The position numbers and the translations under genes were made by a program. From DASPKT01 sp035626475 (GTDB taxonomy: Bacteria > Pseudomonadota > Alphaproteobacteria > Azospirillales > Azospirillaceae): a stretch of DNA of 64,000 nucleotides. Below the pieces are notes generated by a model, which saw only the letters and a program-made list of their open reading frames with translations, was not told the DNA's origin and did no database searches. The stretch is from positions 8,048 to 72,047 of the forward strand of contig DASPNP010000020.1 of NCBI GenBank assembly GCA_035626475.1, in the 5' to 3' direction. Below, in pieces: positions 39,276-48,334 of the stretch. The stretch's first letter is position 1. Each line of letters begins with the position of its first letter.

Positions 39276-39299
39276 ACCGCCGCAGGATCGACGAAACGC

Positions 39300-39386
39300 C
39301 CGTAGGTCGCATGGAGGCGGAGCCGGAATGCGACGTCGGCCCGGCCGGAGCATGTCGCATTGCGCTCCGCTCCATGCGACCTACGG
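39300..39386. repeat. REP-like palindromic repeat, copy B (87 bp)
   Basis: Same length and outer arms as copy A (CCGTAGGTCGCATGGAG ... CTCCATGCGACCTACGG), with the centre diverged. It lies between the convergent phosphatase and response-regulator genes and can form a long hairpin on either strand, which would suit a bidirectional terminator. Confidence 0.85.
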
Positions 39387-39418
39387 CTGCCGTATCCTGC
39401 AGGAACCCCTGGCGGATG

Positions 39419-40165
39419 TCAGCCGATCGCCGCCGCGATGGCGTCGCGCGTGCAGTCAAGCACATGCTCGAGCTGGCGGCGTTCTTCGGGGCCCGGCACG
39501 GTTCCGGACAGCCGGCCGCACAGGGCCGCCAGCGCCATGGCGCCCAGCGCCGCGGCGTTGGTGCGGACGGATGCCAGCTCCTCGGAAGCCTGTACGGGGG
39601 AGGACGCGGCGGCGGCCGCGGCGATCCGTGCGGCCGCGTCGTCCAGGAACCCGTCGACCACGCGCCGCCCCGCCGCCGCCCCGACATCCGCCTGCAGCCG
39701 GTCGAACACGGCGCGGTCGAGGAGGGGCGCGGAGGCGGCCAGATGGCAGCCGCGCGCCAGGATCGCCCGCAGCTCCGCCACCGCCAGGGGCTTGGCCAGC
39801 AGATCGTCGAACCCTTCCGCCCGCAGCCGCTCAAGGTCGTAATTCAGCGTGTCGGCGGTGAAGGCGATGATGGGGATGGTCCGCCAGCAGCCGCCCTTGG
39901 CGCGGATCGCCCGGGTGGCGGCGATGCCGTCCATCTCCGGCATGTGCAGATCCATCAGGATCAGGTCGACCTCACCGTCGCGCGCCGCCTCCAGCGCCTC
40001 CAGCCCGTTGCGCACAAGGCAGGGCCGGTGCCCCGCCCGCTCCACCAGCGTCGCGATCAGGAGCCGGTTGACCTCCTGGTCCTCGGCGATGAGCACGCGC
40101 AGCGGCGGCGGCGGTTCGGCCGTGCCCGGGGGCTTGGCCGCGATAGGTGAGTTGGTGGGCGTCAT
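39419..40165 (-). CDS. Response regulator with receiver domain and degenerate HPt-like C-terminus
   Basis: 248 residues from ATG 40165. The receiver domain (about 22-135) has acidic Glu28/Asp29, phospho-acceptor Asp72 in ILMDLHMPEMDG, Thr103 in AFTA and Lys125 in LLAKPL, complete and typical of hybrid-kinase receivers. The C-terminal helical part (about 150-248) follows the HPt pattern, but ASVRTNAAALGA has Ser where the phospho-His is expected. No output or DNA-binding domain. It lies 98 bases downstream of the SemiSWEET-CheZ gene on the same strand, so that protein is a candidate phosphatase for this receiver. Confidence 0.85.
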   Translation of the reverse strand: MTPTNSPIAAKPPGTAEPPPPLRVLIAEDQEVNRLLIATLVERAGHRPCLVRNGLEALEAARDGEVDLILMDLHMPEMDGIAATRAIRAKGGCWRTIPIIAFTADTLNYDLERLRAEGFDDLLAKPLAVAELRAILARGCHLAASAPLLDRAVFDRLQADVGAAAGRRVVDGFLDDAAARIAAAAAASSPVQASEELASVRTNAAALGAMALAALCGRLSGTVPGPEERRQLEHVLDCTRDAIAAAIG

Positions 40166-40263
40166 TAGCCGCCTGCGAGTGCCGAATGGGGACAAGAATA
40201 CGCTTATCCAACCTTCGCGCCATCTGACCGTCGGGATATGACGATACGCACATCTGCACGTAA

Positions 40264-40938
40264 TCAGTCGAAAAGACGGTCGATCTCGGTCTGGTCGATG
40301 CCGCGCTCGCCGGCCAGCGCCGGGCCCACCGCCTCGGTGCCGCGGGCGCCGCGCATGCGCGTCTGGGTCTTCTCCCAGACCTCGCGGATGCGGGGATTGC
40401 GGGCCTCGATGTACTGGAAGGTCTTCACCACCCGTGTGACGCGCTGGCCGCATATGTCCTGGAAATTGCAGGCCTCGAAGATGGCGAGGGTCTGCTCGTG
40501 CAGCCGCTCCAGCCTGGCGGCGGCCTCCGGGTCGCGGGCCAGCGGCTTCAGTTCGCCGATGATGCCCTCGATCGTCTCCGCCGCCAGCAGCATGCGGTTG
40601 CTGGCCGTCTCGGATTCGCGCACCACCTCGCGCAGCTCCTCGGTGATGGGGACGAAGCGGTGGGCGTCGTCGCCGTAGCGCAGCTTCAGCGCCAGGATGA
40701 AGGCGGCGGTGGCGGCGGTCATGATCGTGGCGGCGACGGTCCAGCCCGAGCCGGACAGCGCCCCGTAGCCGCACCACAGCAGCTCGCCGGCGCAGAACAG
40801 GCTCCAGGTGCCGGTGGAGAGGTCGTGGGTGGAGCGCGACCGCAGCGACTTCACCGCCTGCGGCAGCAGCGAGACGACGGAAACGACGGTCGCGGCGAAG
40901 CCGATGATCTCGGCGGTGTATGCCGGCAGCGCGGCCAT
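40264..40938 (-). CDS. SemiSWEET (PQ-loop) membrane domain fused to a CheZ-like phosphatase
   Basis: 224 residues. Residues about 8-88 have three helices with the PQ-loop motif (VSLLPQAVKSLRSRSTHDLS), the SemiSWEET sugar-transporter unit. Residues about 95-190 form a long helical hairpin with ACNFQDICGQRVTRVVKTFQ; Asp161 and Gln165 match the catalytic Asp/Gln pair of CheZ at the same spacing of four. The last ten residues, DQTEIDRLFD, resemble the CheY-binding tails of CheZ and FliM. It would place a receiver phosphatase at the membrane under a sugar-transporter-like sensor. Upstream are the cytochrome genes, 72 bases away. Confidence 0.8.
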   Translation of the reverse strand: MAALPAYTAEIIGFAATVVSVVSLLPQAVKSLRSRSTHDLSTGTWSLFCAGELLWCGYGALSGSGWTVAATIMTAATAAFILALKLRYGDDAHRFVPITEELREVVRESETASNRMLLAAETIEGIIGELKPLARDPEAAARLERLHEQTLAIFEACNFQDICGQRVTRVVKTFQYIEARNPRIREVWEKTQTRMRGARGTEAVGPALAGERGIDQTEIDRLFD

Positions 40939-41010
40939 GGAAATTGTCCTGAAAACGCATCGGGCGCGGAACGGGGGAACCCGTCCGCGCCCGACCGGAA
41001 GGACCGCCCG

Positions 41011-42378
41011 TCAGAGGGCGGGGATGGAGGCGCGGAAGCTCTGCAGCGCCTGGGCGAAGGTCTGGGGCTTGTACTCCCCGTCCTTGGCGACGGCGCTGTA
41101 GCAGGCCTCGAGCGCGGCGGTCATGGTCTTGTGCTGGGCGGCGTCGACCATGTCCGACTTCCTCATCGTGTCGAGGATGGCGCCCAGCGCCATGGTCGCC
41201 TGCTCGGCCGAGGCGTAGTCCAGGTAGCCGCCGTCGATGCCGGCGGCGACGACGCCGGTCAGCATCGCGCGGACGTCGCCCTGGTCGAATTCGCGGGCGG
41301 CGAAGGCCGCGGCCATCTTGTCGCCGACCTGGGCGGCCACCTTGGCGGCGGCCTCCATCTGCGCGCGGTCCTTGACGCTGGCGGCGTGGACGGCGCGGGT
41401 CTTCTCGACCAGCTCCTTCTCCAGCGCCGGGTTCACATGCCGGGCGAGCACGCGCAGCATCATGGTGTTGCCGTCATGGATGCGGATCACGCCCGGGCCG
41501 ATGCCCTCGCTCTCGCGCGGGGCCCAGGCGACGTTGCTGGTCGGCGTGTGGCAGGCCTGGCAGTCGTACAGCACGAACTCCGGGAAGATGCCGTCATGGT
41601 TGCGCTTGGGGTCGGCGACCGCCTCCATCAGGCGGGTGTAGGCGATGGCCTGGCCGATGGCCCAGGTCTTCACGCCGTTGGCGACCACCTTGCGCTTCCG
41701 GTAGTCGTCGTCGATGCGGTAGTGCGCCGGCTGGATGGCGGTGAAGGTGTCCAGCTCGAAGCTCATGCGCGGATGGCCGGCGCCCATGATGCGGTGGGTG
41801 ACGAAGCGGGTCTCGTCGCCGAAATGGCAGTTCATGCACATCTCGGCGCGCTTCACCGGCTCCTCGGTCGGGAACATGCCCGCCGCGACGTTCTGCGCGT
41901 GGGTGGCGCGGCCGGAGACGTGGATGCCCAGCCAGCGCTCGCCGCCGCCATGGCAGGCCTCGCAGCCCACGCCGTCGGAGATCTGGAACTGTGGGCCGCG
42001 CTGGGCCACGGGCACGTTGTCGGCGTGGCAGTCCAGGCAGACCTTGGCCTCGTGCGCGTTGGGCAGGCCGAGATTCTTGGCGATGCGCTTGCTCTCGGCC
42101 GAGAGCAGCGTCTGGTAGGCCTCGGCGTGGCTGTCCTTGGACTGCCACGTCGTGTACTCGTTCTGCAGCACGGTGCTGTCGCGCCAGGGCTCGACCGCGC
42201 CGTGGCAGGTGCTGCCGGCGCAGCTGGCGACGCCCAGATGGACGTCGGCCGCCTGCTGCGGGGTCGTCTCCTGACCCGCCTGCTGGGCCATCGCCGGCGT
42301 GGCAAGCAGCCCCGCGAGCATCAGGGCCGCCAGACCCCGGCCAATCCGCTCCACCATCGCTGCGCTCCGCCTCGGCAT
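41011..42378 (-). CDS. Cytochrome c554-like multiheme cytochrome (five heme motifs)
   Basis: 455 residues from ATG 42378; in-frame ATG 42357 is an alternative with GGAG upstream. The signal peptide ends ATPAMAQ. Heme motifs are CAGSTCH (CX4CH, Cys53), CLDCH (114), CEACH (139), CMNCH (181) and CQACH (273). The arrangement with NEYTTWQSKDSHAEAY between the first two matches cytochrome c554-type proteins, periplasmic electron carriers. A C-terminal helical region of about 170 residues has no heme sites. Last gene of the six-gene cytochrome cluster, 68 bases after the decaheme gene. Confidence 0.88.
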   Translation of the reverse strand: MPRRSAAMVERIGRGLAALMLAGLLATPAMAQQAGQETTPQQAADVHLGVASCAGSTCHGAVEPWRDSTVLQNEYTTWQSKDSHAEAYQTLLSAESKRIAKNLGLPNAHEAKVCLDCHADNVPVAQRGPQFQISDGVGCEACHGGGERWLGIHVSGRATHAQNVAAGMFPTEEPVKRAEMCMNCHFGDETRFVTHRIMGAGHPRMSFELDTFTAIQPAHYRIDDDYRKRKVVANGVKTWAIGQAIAYTRLMEAVADPKRNHDGIFPEFVLYDCQACHTPTSNVAWAPRESEGIGPGVIRIHDGNTMMLRVLARHVNPALEKELVEKTRAVHAASVKDRAQMEAAAKVAAQVGDKMAAAFAAREFDQGDVRAMLTGVVAAGIDGGYLDYASAEQATMALGAILDTMRKSDMVDAAQHKTMTAALEACYSAVAKDGEYKPQTFAQALQSFRASIPAL

Positions 42379-42446
42379 CGTCTCATCCCCCCAAAACCTG
42401 GTCCGCACGGTCAAGCCCCCGCTCCGTTGCGTCGTGCCATCTCGTC

Positions 42447-45400
42447 TCATTCCGCACCCCCCGCCGCCGGGACCGGCTTCGGCCCCGGGGCATTCACCGT
42501 CTGGGCGCCCGGGATGCGGCGGCTGCCCGGCTCGTCGGCCGGCGAGCGGTCGCGGCACCCCGTGCCCGGATATTCGCAGCCCGGCGGCTTCACCGCGTCG
42601 GGGCGCTGGCCCGGCTGGTCCGCCGGCGCCACCTCGCCGGGGGCGCGGCGGGTGCCGGCGCCGGGCGCGGGGGCCAGGTCGAGCTTGCGCGGGCCGGCCG
42701 GCCGGAAATCCGCCTGGCGGACCTCGTCGGTGACCGCCCAGGGCTTGCCGTCGGCGTCCAGGTAGAATTTCTGCATCTCCGGCAGGGTGAAGGGGCGCGA
42801 GCCCTTGCGTCCGAGCACGGCGATCTGGCCGCCGGTCTCGTCCACAGCGCGGTCGCGCTCCAGACCCTTCGCCACCGACTGCACCGGCCAGCGCGTACCG
42901 CGCCAGGCGATCAGCTCCGGCTTCGGGTCGGGGCTGAAGCCGTAGAAGTTCGGCTGGCTGGACGGCGAGGTCAGCTGCAGCACCTTCAGCCCGTTCCGGC
43001 CGTCCGCGACATAGGCGAACAGCGAGGCGTTGGTGGAGGCGACCGCCACGTCCCGGGCGTCGGTGATCTTCCCGCCGCCGTCGAACATCTGGTAGAGGCG
43101 CGGCGCCCGCGGCTTCTCCACGTCGATGATGGCGAGTCCCTCGGGCCCGTTGGCGACATAGGCGAAGGTGCGGGCCAGGTGCATCTTGCCGGCATGGCGC
43201 AGCGGCACGGCGGCGCCGTCGACGGTCTTCGGCTCCGACGGGTGCGTCACGTCCACCACCTTCAGCCCCTCGGCGTCGGTGACGAACAGGTAGCGGAACT
43301 GCACCGCCGTCGCCTGGGCGCCCTTGAAGGGCAGGGTGGCCAGCACGACCGGCTTCAGCGGATCGGCCATGTCGAGCACGACCACGCCCGCATCGGCCGC
43401 GATGTAGAAGATGCCGCCGGCGATGGTGATGTGGCGGGCGCCCTTCAGGATGCCGCCCTCGTTCCAGGTCAGCGCGCGCTCCAGGAAGTTGTTGCGCGGC
43501 TCGCCGTCGGCCAGCGTGTCGACGTTCACCGCGATCAGCCCTTCCTCCGCGTCCGTGACGAAGGCGTAGTGGTAGATCGGGTGGAAGGGCTGCTCCTGGT
43601 TCTCCACGCGCATCAGGTCGCCCTGGTTGCGCGTCGGCGCGATCGGCTGGTTGGTCGGCAGCGCCATGCAGGTGGCGTTCTTCGACGGCACATGCGTGTC
43701 GTGGCCCAGCGCCGAGAAGGGCGCGGTGATGATGCGGTCGGAGATGCCCTTGTTGGCGACCGAGGCGATGTCGTAGACGCGGAAGCCGCCCGTGCCCTCG
43801 GCGACGAACATGTACTCGCCGCGATGCTGCAGGCAGCCCACCACGCCGCCGGCGCCCTGCTCGACCGCATCGATGTCGGGGATGCCGCCGGTCCGCAGCT
43901 CGCGGCCGCGGTCCAGGTGCTGCTTGTAGAAGTCGGGGTAGGCGTAGCGGTGCAGGTAGCTGCCCACCACTGCCTGCGGCTCCGACCACTCGGTCACGCG
44001 GATGGCCTCGAAGCCGCCGCTGCCGTCCGAGCCGCCGCCGACATAGGCCTTGAAGCCCACGAAGTCGACGAACTTGGTCCCCTGCAGGAAGAGCTGCGCC
44101 ATGATGGCGTTGTTGTCGTCCTTCTCCGACAGGTGGCAGTCGGTGCAGGTCTTGGTCTCGGTCTTGCGCTCGGTGTGCGGGAAGTGCGGCGCGAAGGCCT
44201 GGCTCGAGAAGCCCGAGGCGGCGATCGGCGGCTGCTGGATGTAGATCCGCTCGCGGTTGATGTTGGTCGAGGACAGGACCAGGGCCGAGCGCGAGGCGAT
44301 GGGCGCGATCTGGCCGTTCTTGTCCGGGCTGTGCTTGCCCAGCTGGAACATGTCGTCGCGCGCCACCTGCGGGTTGTAGGTCGCGTAGTTGCGCGTCTCG
44401 CCGCCCTCGTAGCGGTGGACTTCCGTCTTCCAGTTCGCCTCGATCGGCAGGTGGCAGCCGCCGCAGCTGGTGGTCCAGGAGAGATGGCAGGTGAAGCAGG
44501 CCATCTCCTCGTCCTTGTGGGCGAGGCTGGCCTCCTCGATGCCGGGGCCCCACTGCATCCTGGTGCCCTTGGACATCAGCTTGGCGCGCGCGGCCTTCTC
44601 ATTGTACTGCGGGCTGGCCGGGTCGACCGTGTCCTTGACCAGGCTCATCTCCCACTGGAGGTTCGGGTCGACGGCGGAGCGCTGGATCAGCTTGCCCTCG
44701 ATCCACTCGAAGCGCTTGCGGCCGTCATCGTTGCGGATGGAGGTCAGATCCCAGCCGCCCGGACGCGCGGCGGGGCCGGTCGTCTTCAGGCTGGGATAGG
44801 CCTTGGCGGTGCCGTGGCAGTCCTTGCAGGTGATCTCGATGGCCGAGCTCACTTCGCTGTGCAGCATGCCGTTGCCGTGGCCGTCCTGGCTGAAGTGGCA
44901 GTCGACGCACTGCATGCCGACGTCCACATGGACCGACGACATGTGCACGGCCTTCTTCCACTTCTCCGGATCATCGGCGGCGATGACCTTGCCGTCCTTG
45001 TCCAGCAGGTTGCCCTTGCGGTCGCGCTTGTGGACGGCGCGGAAGTTCCAGCCATGGCCGTGATAGTCGGCGAACTGGGTGTCCTTCAGCGTCGGGTTCA
45101 GGTCGCTGACATTCTTCAGGAACTCGACGTCGCCCCACTTGCCCAGCGGCGCCGCGCCCTCGGGGTTGCGGTCCAGCACCTCCCGCATCTCGTCATGCGT
45201 CGGGTACTTCTGCTTCTCGGGCCACATGGACGGCGCGTCGGACTCGTAGTCCCACATCGTGTAGCCGAGATAGGTGTTCATGAAGAGGTTCGGCTGGTGC
45301 ATGTGGCAGACCATGCACTGCGACGTCGGGATCTGCGAGGTGAAGCCGTGCTTCACCGGATGGCCGGACTCGTCCTTCGGGATGGTCGGGTCGATCTGCT

Positions 45401-46490
45401 GGCTGGTGCCGAGATGGCCGTACTGGGCGAACTGGGCCGAGTGGCGCGGGTCGCGGTCGTTGGCGTAGACGACATGGCAGGAGCCGCAGCCGGAGGTGCG
45501 GTAGTCGCCCGGCTGGTCGTTCGTGCCCATGAACCACATCAGCGGGTCGTTCAGGCGGGTCTTGTGGATGTTCAGCGCCGGCACCGCGATGCGCAGGCCG
45601 GTGCCCGGGCCGCGGTTCGACTGCCGGATGTCCGGGCGGCCCGGCTCATCCAGGCGCTGGATGTTGCCGACGGAGTTCGGGTTACCGATCTCCGGGAAGA
45701 GGTGGATGATGTTGCGGCCGCCGCGCTCGAACACGCGGAACACGTCGGCCGGCGGGATCACCTCCCAGTTCGGCATCGGCACCACCTGGGCCAGCAGCCC
45801 GTGGCGCTTGGTCTCCGCCGTCTCCTTGAAGACCGGGCTCTTCAGCACCGCCGGCTTGCCGTCGCGGGTGTAGGCCTCGCCCAGGATGAAGTTCTTGAAG
45901 GGCAGGATGCCGTTGTTGTAGGTCGCGATGCCCCAGAACATGGCGTTGGTCGCCATCAGCGAGCGCTCGGCCGCGTTGATGATGGGCATGTGGCAGCTGC
46001 CGCAGGCCTCGCGCGCCACGCGGTAGTCGCTGGGGTTCACGAACCGGATGTATTCCGGCGCCTCCTTGTTCAGCAGCGTGTAGGAGCGGACCGGGTTGGC
46101 GCTGGACGGCCAGTTCCAGGTCTCCGGATAGCGCGGCAGCACATGCGCCTTGTCCCGCGCGGCGACATAGGCCGCCTCCTTGGGCGTGTGCGTCCCGCCC
46201 CAGCGCACCGAGGCGTCGCCGCCATGGCAGTCGACGCAGCCCAGCACCACCGACGAGGCCTTGTGCATGCTGGGATTATCCACCGCCGTGTGGCAGCTCA
46301 TGCAGCCGGCGCTCTTGGCGTCGGCCTCCTCCTTGGTCTGGCTGTAGGGCGCGGGCGGCGCGGCCACGTAGGTGCGCTCGACCGGCTTCTCGCCGCCGGA
46401 CGCCAGCGCGGCCATGGGCAGCAGGGCGGCCAGGCCCAGGGCCAGAAGCCCTGAGCGGAGGAGGCGGGGAAGGGGGCTGGTTCCGGTCAT
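42447..46490 (-). CDS. Giant decaheme cytochrome c with LVIVD-type beta-propeller
   Basis: 1347 residues with a Sec signal (LLALGLAALLPMAALA). Ten CXXCH motifs lie between residue 63 and about 770: CMSCH, CVDCH, CGSCH twice, CMVCH, CVDCH, CKDCH, CFTCH, CGGCH, CTDCH. Residues about 830-1230 contain LVIVD-like propeller blades (VVVLDMADPLKPVVLATLPF, LKVVDVTHPSEPKTV, LAIIDVEKPRAPRLYQMFDG). The C-terminus is Pro-rich and low complexity. A periplasmic or exported electron carrier with a built-in docking propeller. Its start is 6 bases after the outer-membrane barrel gene. Confidence 0.88.
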   Translation of the reverse strand: MTGTSPLPRLLRSGLLALGLAALLPMAALASGGEKPVERTYVAAPPAPYSQTKEEADAKSAGCMSCHTAVDNPSMHKASSVVLGCVDCHGGDASVRWGGTHTPKEAAYVAARDKAHVLPRYPETWNWPSSANPVRSYTLLNKEAPEYIRFVNPSDYRVAREACGSCHMPIINAAERSLMATNAMFWGIATYNNGILPFKNFILGEAYTRDGKPAVLKSPVFKETAETKRHGLLAQVVPMPNWEVIPPADVFRVFERGGRNIIHLFPEIGNPNSVGNIQRLDEPGRPDIRQSNRGPGTGLRIAVPALNIHKTRLNDPLMWFMGTNDQPGDYRTSGCGSCHVVYANDRDPRHSAQFAQYGHLGTSQQIDPTIPKDESGHPVKHGFTSQIPTSQCMVCHMHQPNLFMNTYLGYTMWDYESDAPSMWPEKQKYPTHDEMREVLDRNPEGAAPLGKWGDVEFLKNVSDLNPTLKDTQFADYHGHGWNFRAVHKRDRKGNLLDKDGKVIAADDPEKWKKAVHMSSVHVDVGMQCVDCHFSQDGHGNGMLHSEVSSAIEITCKDCHGTAKAYPSLKTTGPAARPGGWDLTSIRNDDGRKRFEWIEGKLIQRSAVDPNLQWEMSLVKDTVDPASPQYNEKAARAKLMSKGTRMQWGPGIEEASLAHKDEEMACFTCHLSWTTSCGGCHLPIEANWKTEVHRYEGGETRNYATYNPQVARDDMFQLGKHSPDKNGQIAPIASRSALVLSSTNINRERIYIQQPPIAASGFSSQAFAPHFPHTERKTETKTCTDCHLSEKDDNNAIMAQLFLQGTKFVDFVGFKAYVGGGSDGSGGFEAIRVTEWSEPQAVVGSYLHRYAYPDFYKQHLDRGRELRTGGIPDIDAVEQGAGGVVGCLQHRGEYMFVAEGTGGFRVYDIASVANKGISDRIITAPFSALGHDTHVPSKNATCMALPTNQPIAPTRNQGDLMRVENQEQPFHPIYHYAFVTDAEEGLIAVNVDTLADGEPRNNFLERALTWNEGGILKGARHITIAGGIFYIAADAGVVVLDMADPLKPVVLATLPFKGAQATAVQFRYLFVTDAEGLKVVDVTHPSEPKTVDGAAVPLRHAGKMHLARTFAYVANGPEGLAIIDVEKPRAPRLYQMFDGGGKITDARDVAVASTNASLFAYVADGRNGLKVLQLTSPSSQPNFYGFSPDPKPELIAWRGTRWPVQSVAKGLERDRAVDETGGQIAVLGRKGSRPFTLPEMQKFYLDADGKPWAVTDEVRQADFRPAGPRKLDLAPAPGAGTRRAPGEVAPADQPGQRPDAVKPPGCEYPGTGCRDRSPADEPGSRRIPGAQTVNAPGPKPVPAAGGAE

Positions 46491-46496
46491 GGGCGC

Positions 46497-48323
46497 TCAG
46501 TAGGAGAGGATGAGGTTGGCCAGCACGGAGTAGTAGGCATCGGTCTTGCCGCCGTCGTCGTACAGGGCGTCGAAGCCCTTGCCGGGCAGCATGGCCGCGC
46601 CCGACACGCGGAGGACCACGTTCTGGATGAACCAGGGCCGCCAGATCGCCGCGACGCTGAGGTCGGCGCCGATGTCGCGCGGGATGTCGCCCTGCATGCG
46701 CAGGTTCTCCAGCACGGCGGTCTCGTCGAACCACAGATAGTTGGCGTTGGCGGAGATGCGGAACTCGGGCGTCAGGTCGAAGTCGGCGCCGGCGCCGCCC
46801 AGGATCAGGCCCGGATTCAGGAAGTTCGACTGGCCCTGCTCCTTCGACGGCCGCAGGCTCGGCAGCAGGCCGTTGCGGTTCGACAGCGCCACGCCGCCGC
46901 CGCCGATGAAGGGGATGCTCTGGCGGATCCAGTAGCTGGTATCCGAGCCGGCGATCTGCGGGTTCTCGAAGATGGCGTCGAAGCCCGTCTCCTTGCCGTC
47001 GTACGGGTCCTTGTCGCCGGTCGCGTAGACGAACGAGCCGCGCACGCGCACCCAGTCGAAGTCGACCGAGGGCTCGGCGGCGAAGAAGAAGGCGCGGATG
47101 TCGTTCTTCTCGGAGGTGAAGGCGTTGTTCCGGTCCTCGCCGAAGGCGCCGTAGAAGCTGGCCGAGAGGTTCAGCCGCTCGACGCGCCCGTCCACCGAGA
47201 CGCCGGCATAGCCGACGTCGTACTCGCGCGGGCGCTGGTCGCCGAAGGGGGCGGGGCGGACCTGGAACTTGTTGCTGTCGAAGAAGGGCCCGTCGCGGTC
47301 GCGGTTGCGGTTGTAGGCGACGGTCGCCTGGCTGGTCAGGCCGATGATCGGGAAGTCCTGGTGATAGACGTTCGCCAGGAACACGTCGTCATGGCGCAGC
47401 GGCTCCTCGATGGTGTTGAGGCCGCTGTTGGTCTCCTTCTCCATCCGGCGGAACCAGGCGAGGTTGTACTGCCAGATGTTGTTGTCGCGGTTGCCGAACA
47501 GCCGCACGCCCAGCTGGCTGTCCTGGAACAGGAAGCCGCGGAAGTCCGCGTTGAAGGGCTGGATGCCCACGCGGATGCTGTCGAAGTCGTAGCGCGTGCT
47601 GACGTTGCGGATGTGATAGTCGATCAGCAGTTCCTGCAGGCCGATATGCTGGTCGCGGCGGGTGGTGCCGCGCGCCGGATCGGCATAGAGCACGCGCGCC
47701 TCGTCCACGCTGGCGTAGTTGACCTGCCAGGCGGGGGTGAAGCGGAACTCGTAGTCGGGCGGCTTGTAGGCCGTGCGGCCCTTCAGCACCGTCAGATTGG
47801 CGATCAGCGTATGCACCAGCACATGCTGGTCGACGCCGCCGAACAGGTCGTTGCTGTCCGGCTCGTCGCTGGACTGCACGCCGATCGGCGTCGGGAAGGA
47901 GCGGGGCTCGTAGACCGAGTCCGAGATGATGTTGGCGACCACGAACCAGTCGTCGAAGACCGGCTTGTCGCCCTTCAGCGTGTTCTGGGCATAGGGATCG
48001 AGGACATTGTCCTTCTTGCCCAGCGTCTCCAGGATGCGCCAGCGGTCCGGCAGCGGCACGGATTCCGACGGCAGGTTCAGCCTGGGACGCGGGACGCCGG
48101 TCTGGTCGACGGGCGCCGGCACCGGCGTGCCGGGGCGGCGGCGCAGGTCGGGATCGGCGGCCTCGGGCGCGCCGACGTCGGGTGCCGGGCCGGGGGCCGA
48201 GCGCGGGTCGACCGGCGGCGCCGCCTGCTGGGCCTGCGCGGCGCCGGTCAGCAGCGTCGTGCCCAGCAGGGCCGCGACCAGGGTGGTCAAGGGGGTGGAT
48301 GAGGCGAGGGCGCGGTTGGTCAC
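46497..48323 (-). CDS. Predicted outer-membrane beta-barrel protein of the cytochrome cluster
   Basis: 608 residues from GTG 48323, which has AGGGGA 8 bases upstream; GTG 48350 would overlap the preceding gene. The signal peptide is LVAALLGTTLLTGAAQAQ. A Pro-rich linker is followed by alternating polar/aromatic strands (YEFRFTPAWQVNYASVDEAR, VRGSFVYATGD), ending YYSVLANLILSY. No heme motif and no family I can name with certainty; the fold pattern is a porin-like barrel of about 20 or more strands. Sandwiched between two cytochrome genes, it is a candidate sheath for electron transfer across the outer membrane (inference). Confidence 0.72.
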   Translation of the reverse strand: MTNRALASSTPLTTLVAALLGTTLLTGAAQAQQAAPPVDPRSAPGPAPDVGAPEAADPDLRRRPGTPVPAPVDQTGVPRPRLNLPSESVPLPDRWRILETLGKKDNVLDPYAQNTLKGDKPVFDDWFVVANIISDSVYEPRSFPTPIGVQSSDEPDSNDLFGGVDQHVLVHTLIANLTVLKGRTAYKPPDYEFRFTPAWQVNYASVDEARVLYADPARGTTRRDQHIGLQELLIDYHIRNVSTRYDFDSIRVGIQPFNADFRGFLFQDSQLGVRLFGNRDNNIWQYNLAWFRRMEKETNSGLNTIEEPLRHDDVFLANVYHQDFPIIGLTSQATVAYNRNRDRDGPFFDSNKFQVRPAPFGDQRPREYDVGYAGVSVDGRVERLNLSASFYGAFGEDRNNAFTSEKNDIRAFFFAAEPSVDFDWVRVRGSFVYATGDKDPYDGKETGFDAIFENPQIAGSDTSYWIRQSIPFIGGGGVALSNRNGLLPSLRPSKEQGQSNFLNPGLILGGAGADFDLTPEFRISANANYLWFDETAVLENLRMQGDIPRDIGADLSVAAIWRPWFIQNVVLRVSGAAMLPGKGFDALYDDGGKTDAYYSVLANLILSY

Positions 48324-48334
48324 GGCGCGGTCCC

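Noticed and set aside
41991..46454. A plus-strand open frame of nearly 1490 codons opposite the decaheme gene
   Set aside because: The translation is compositionally biased (Arg, Ala, Gly, Val, His) with no domain. The minus strand carries ten ordered CXXCH motifs and a signal peptide.
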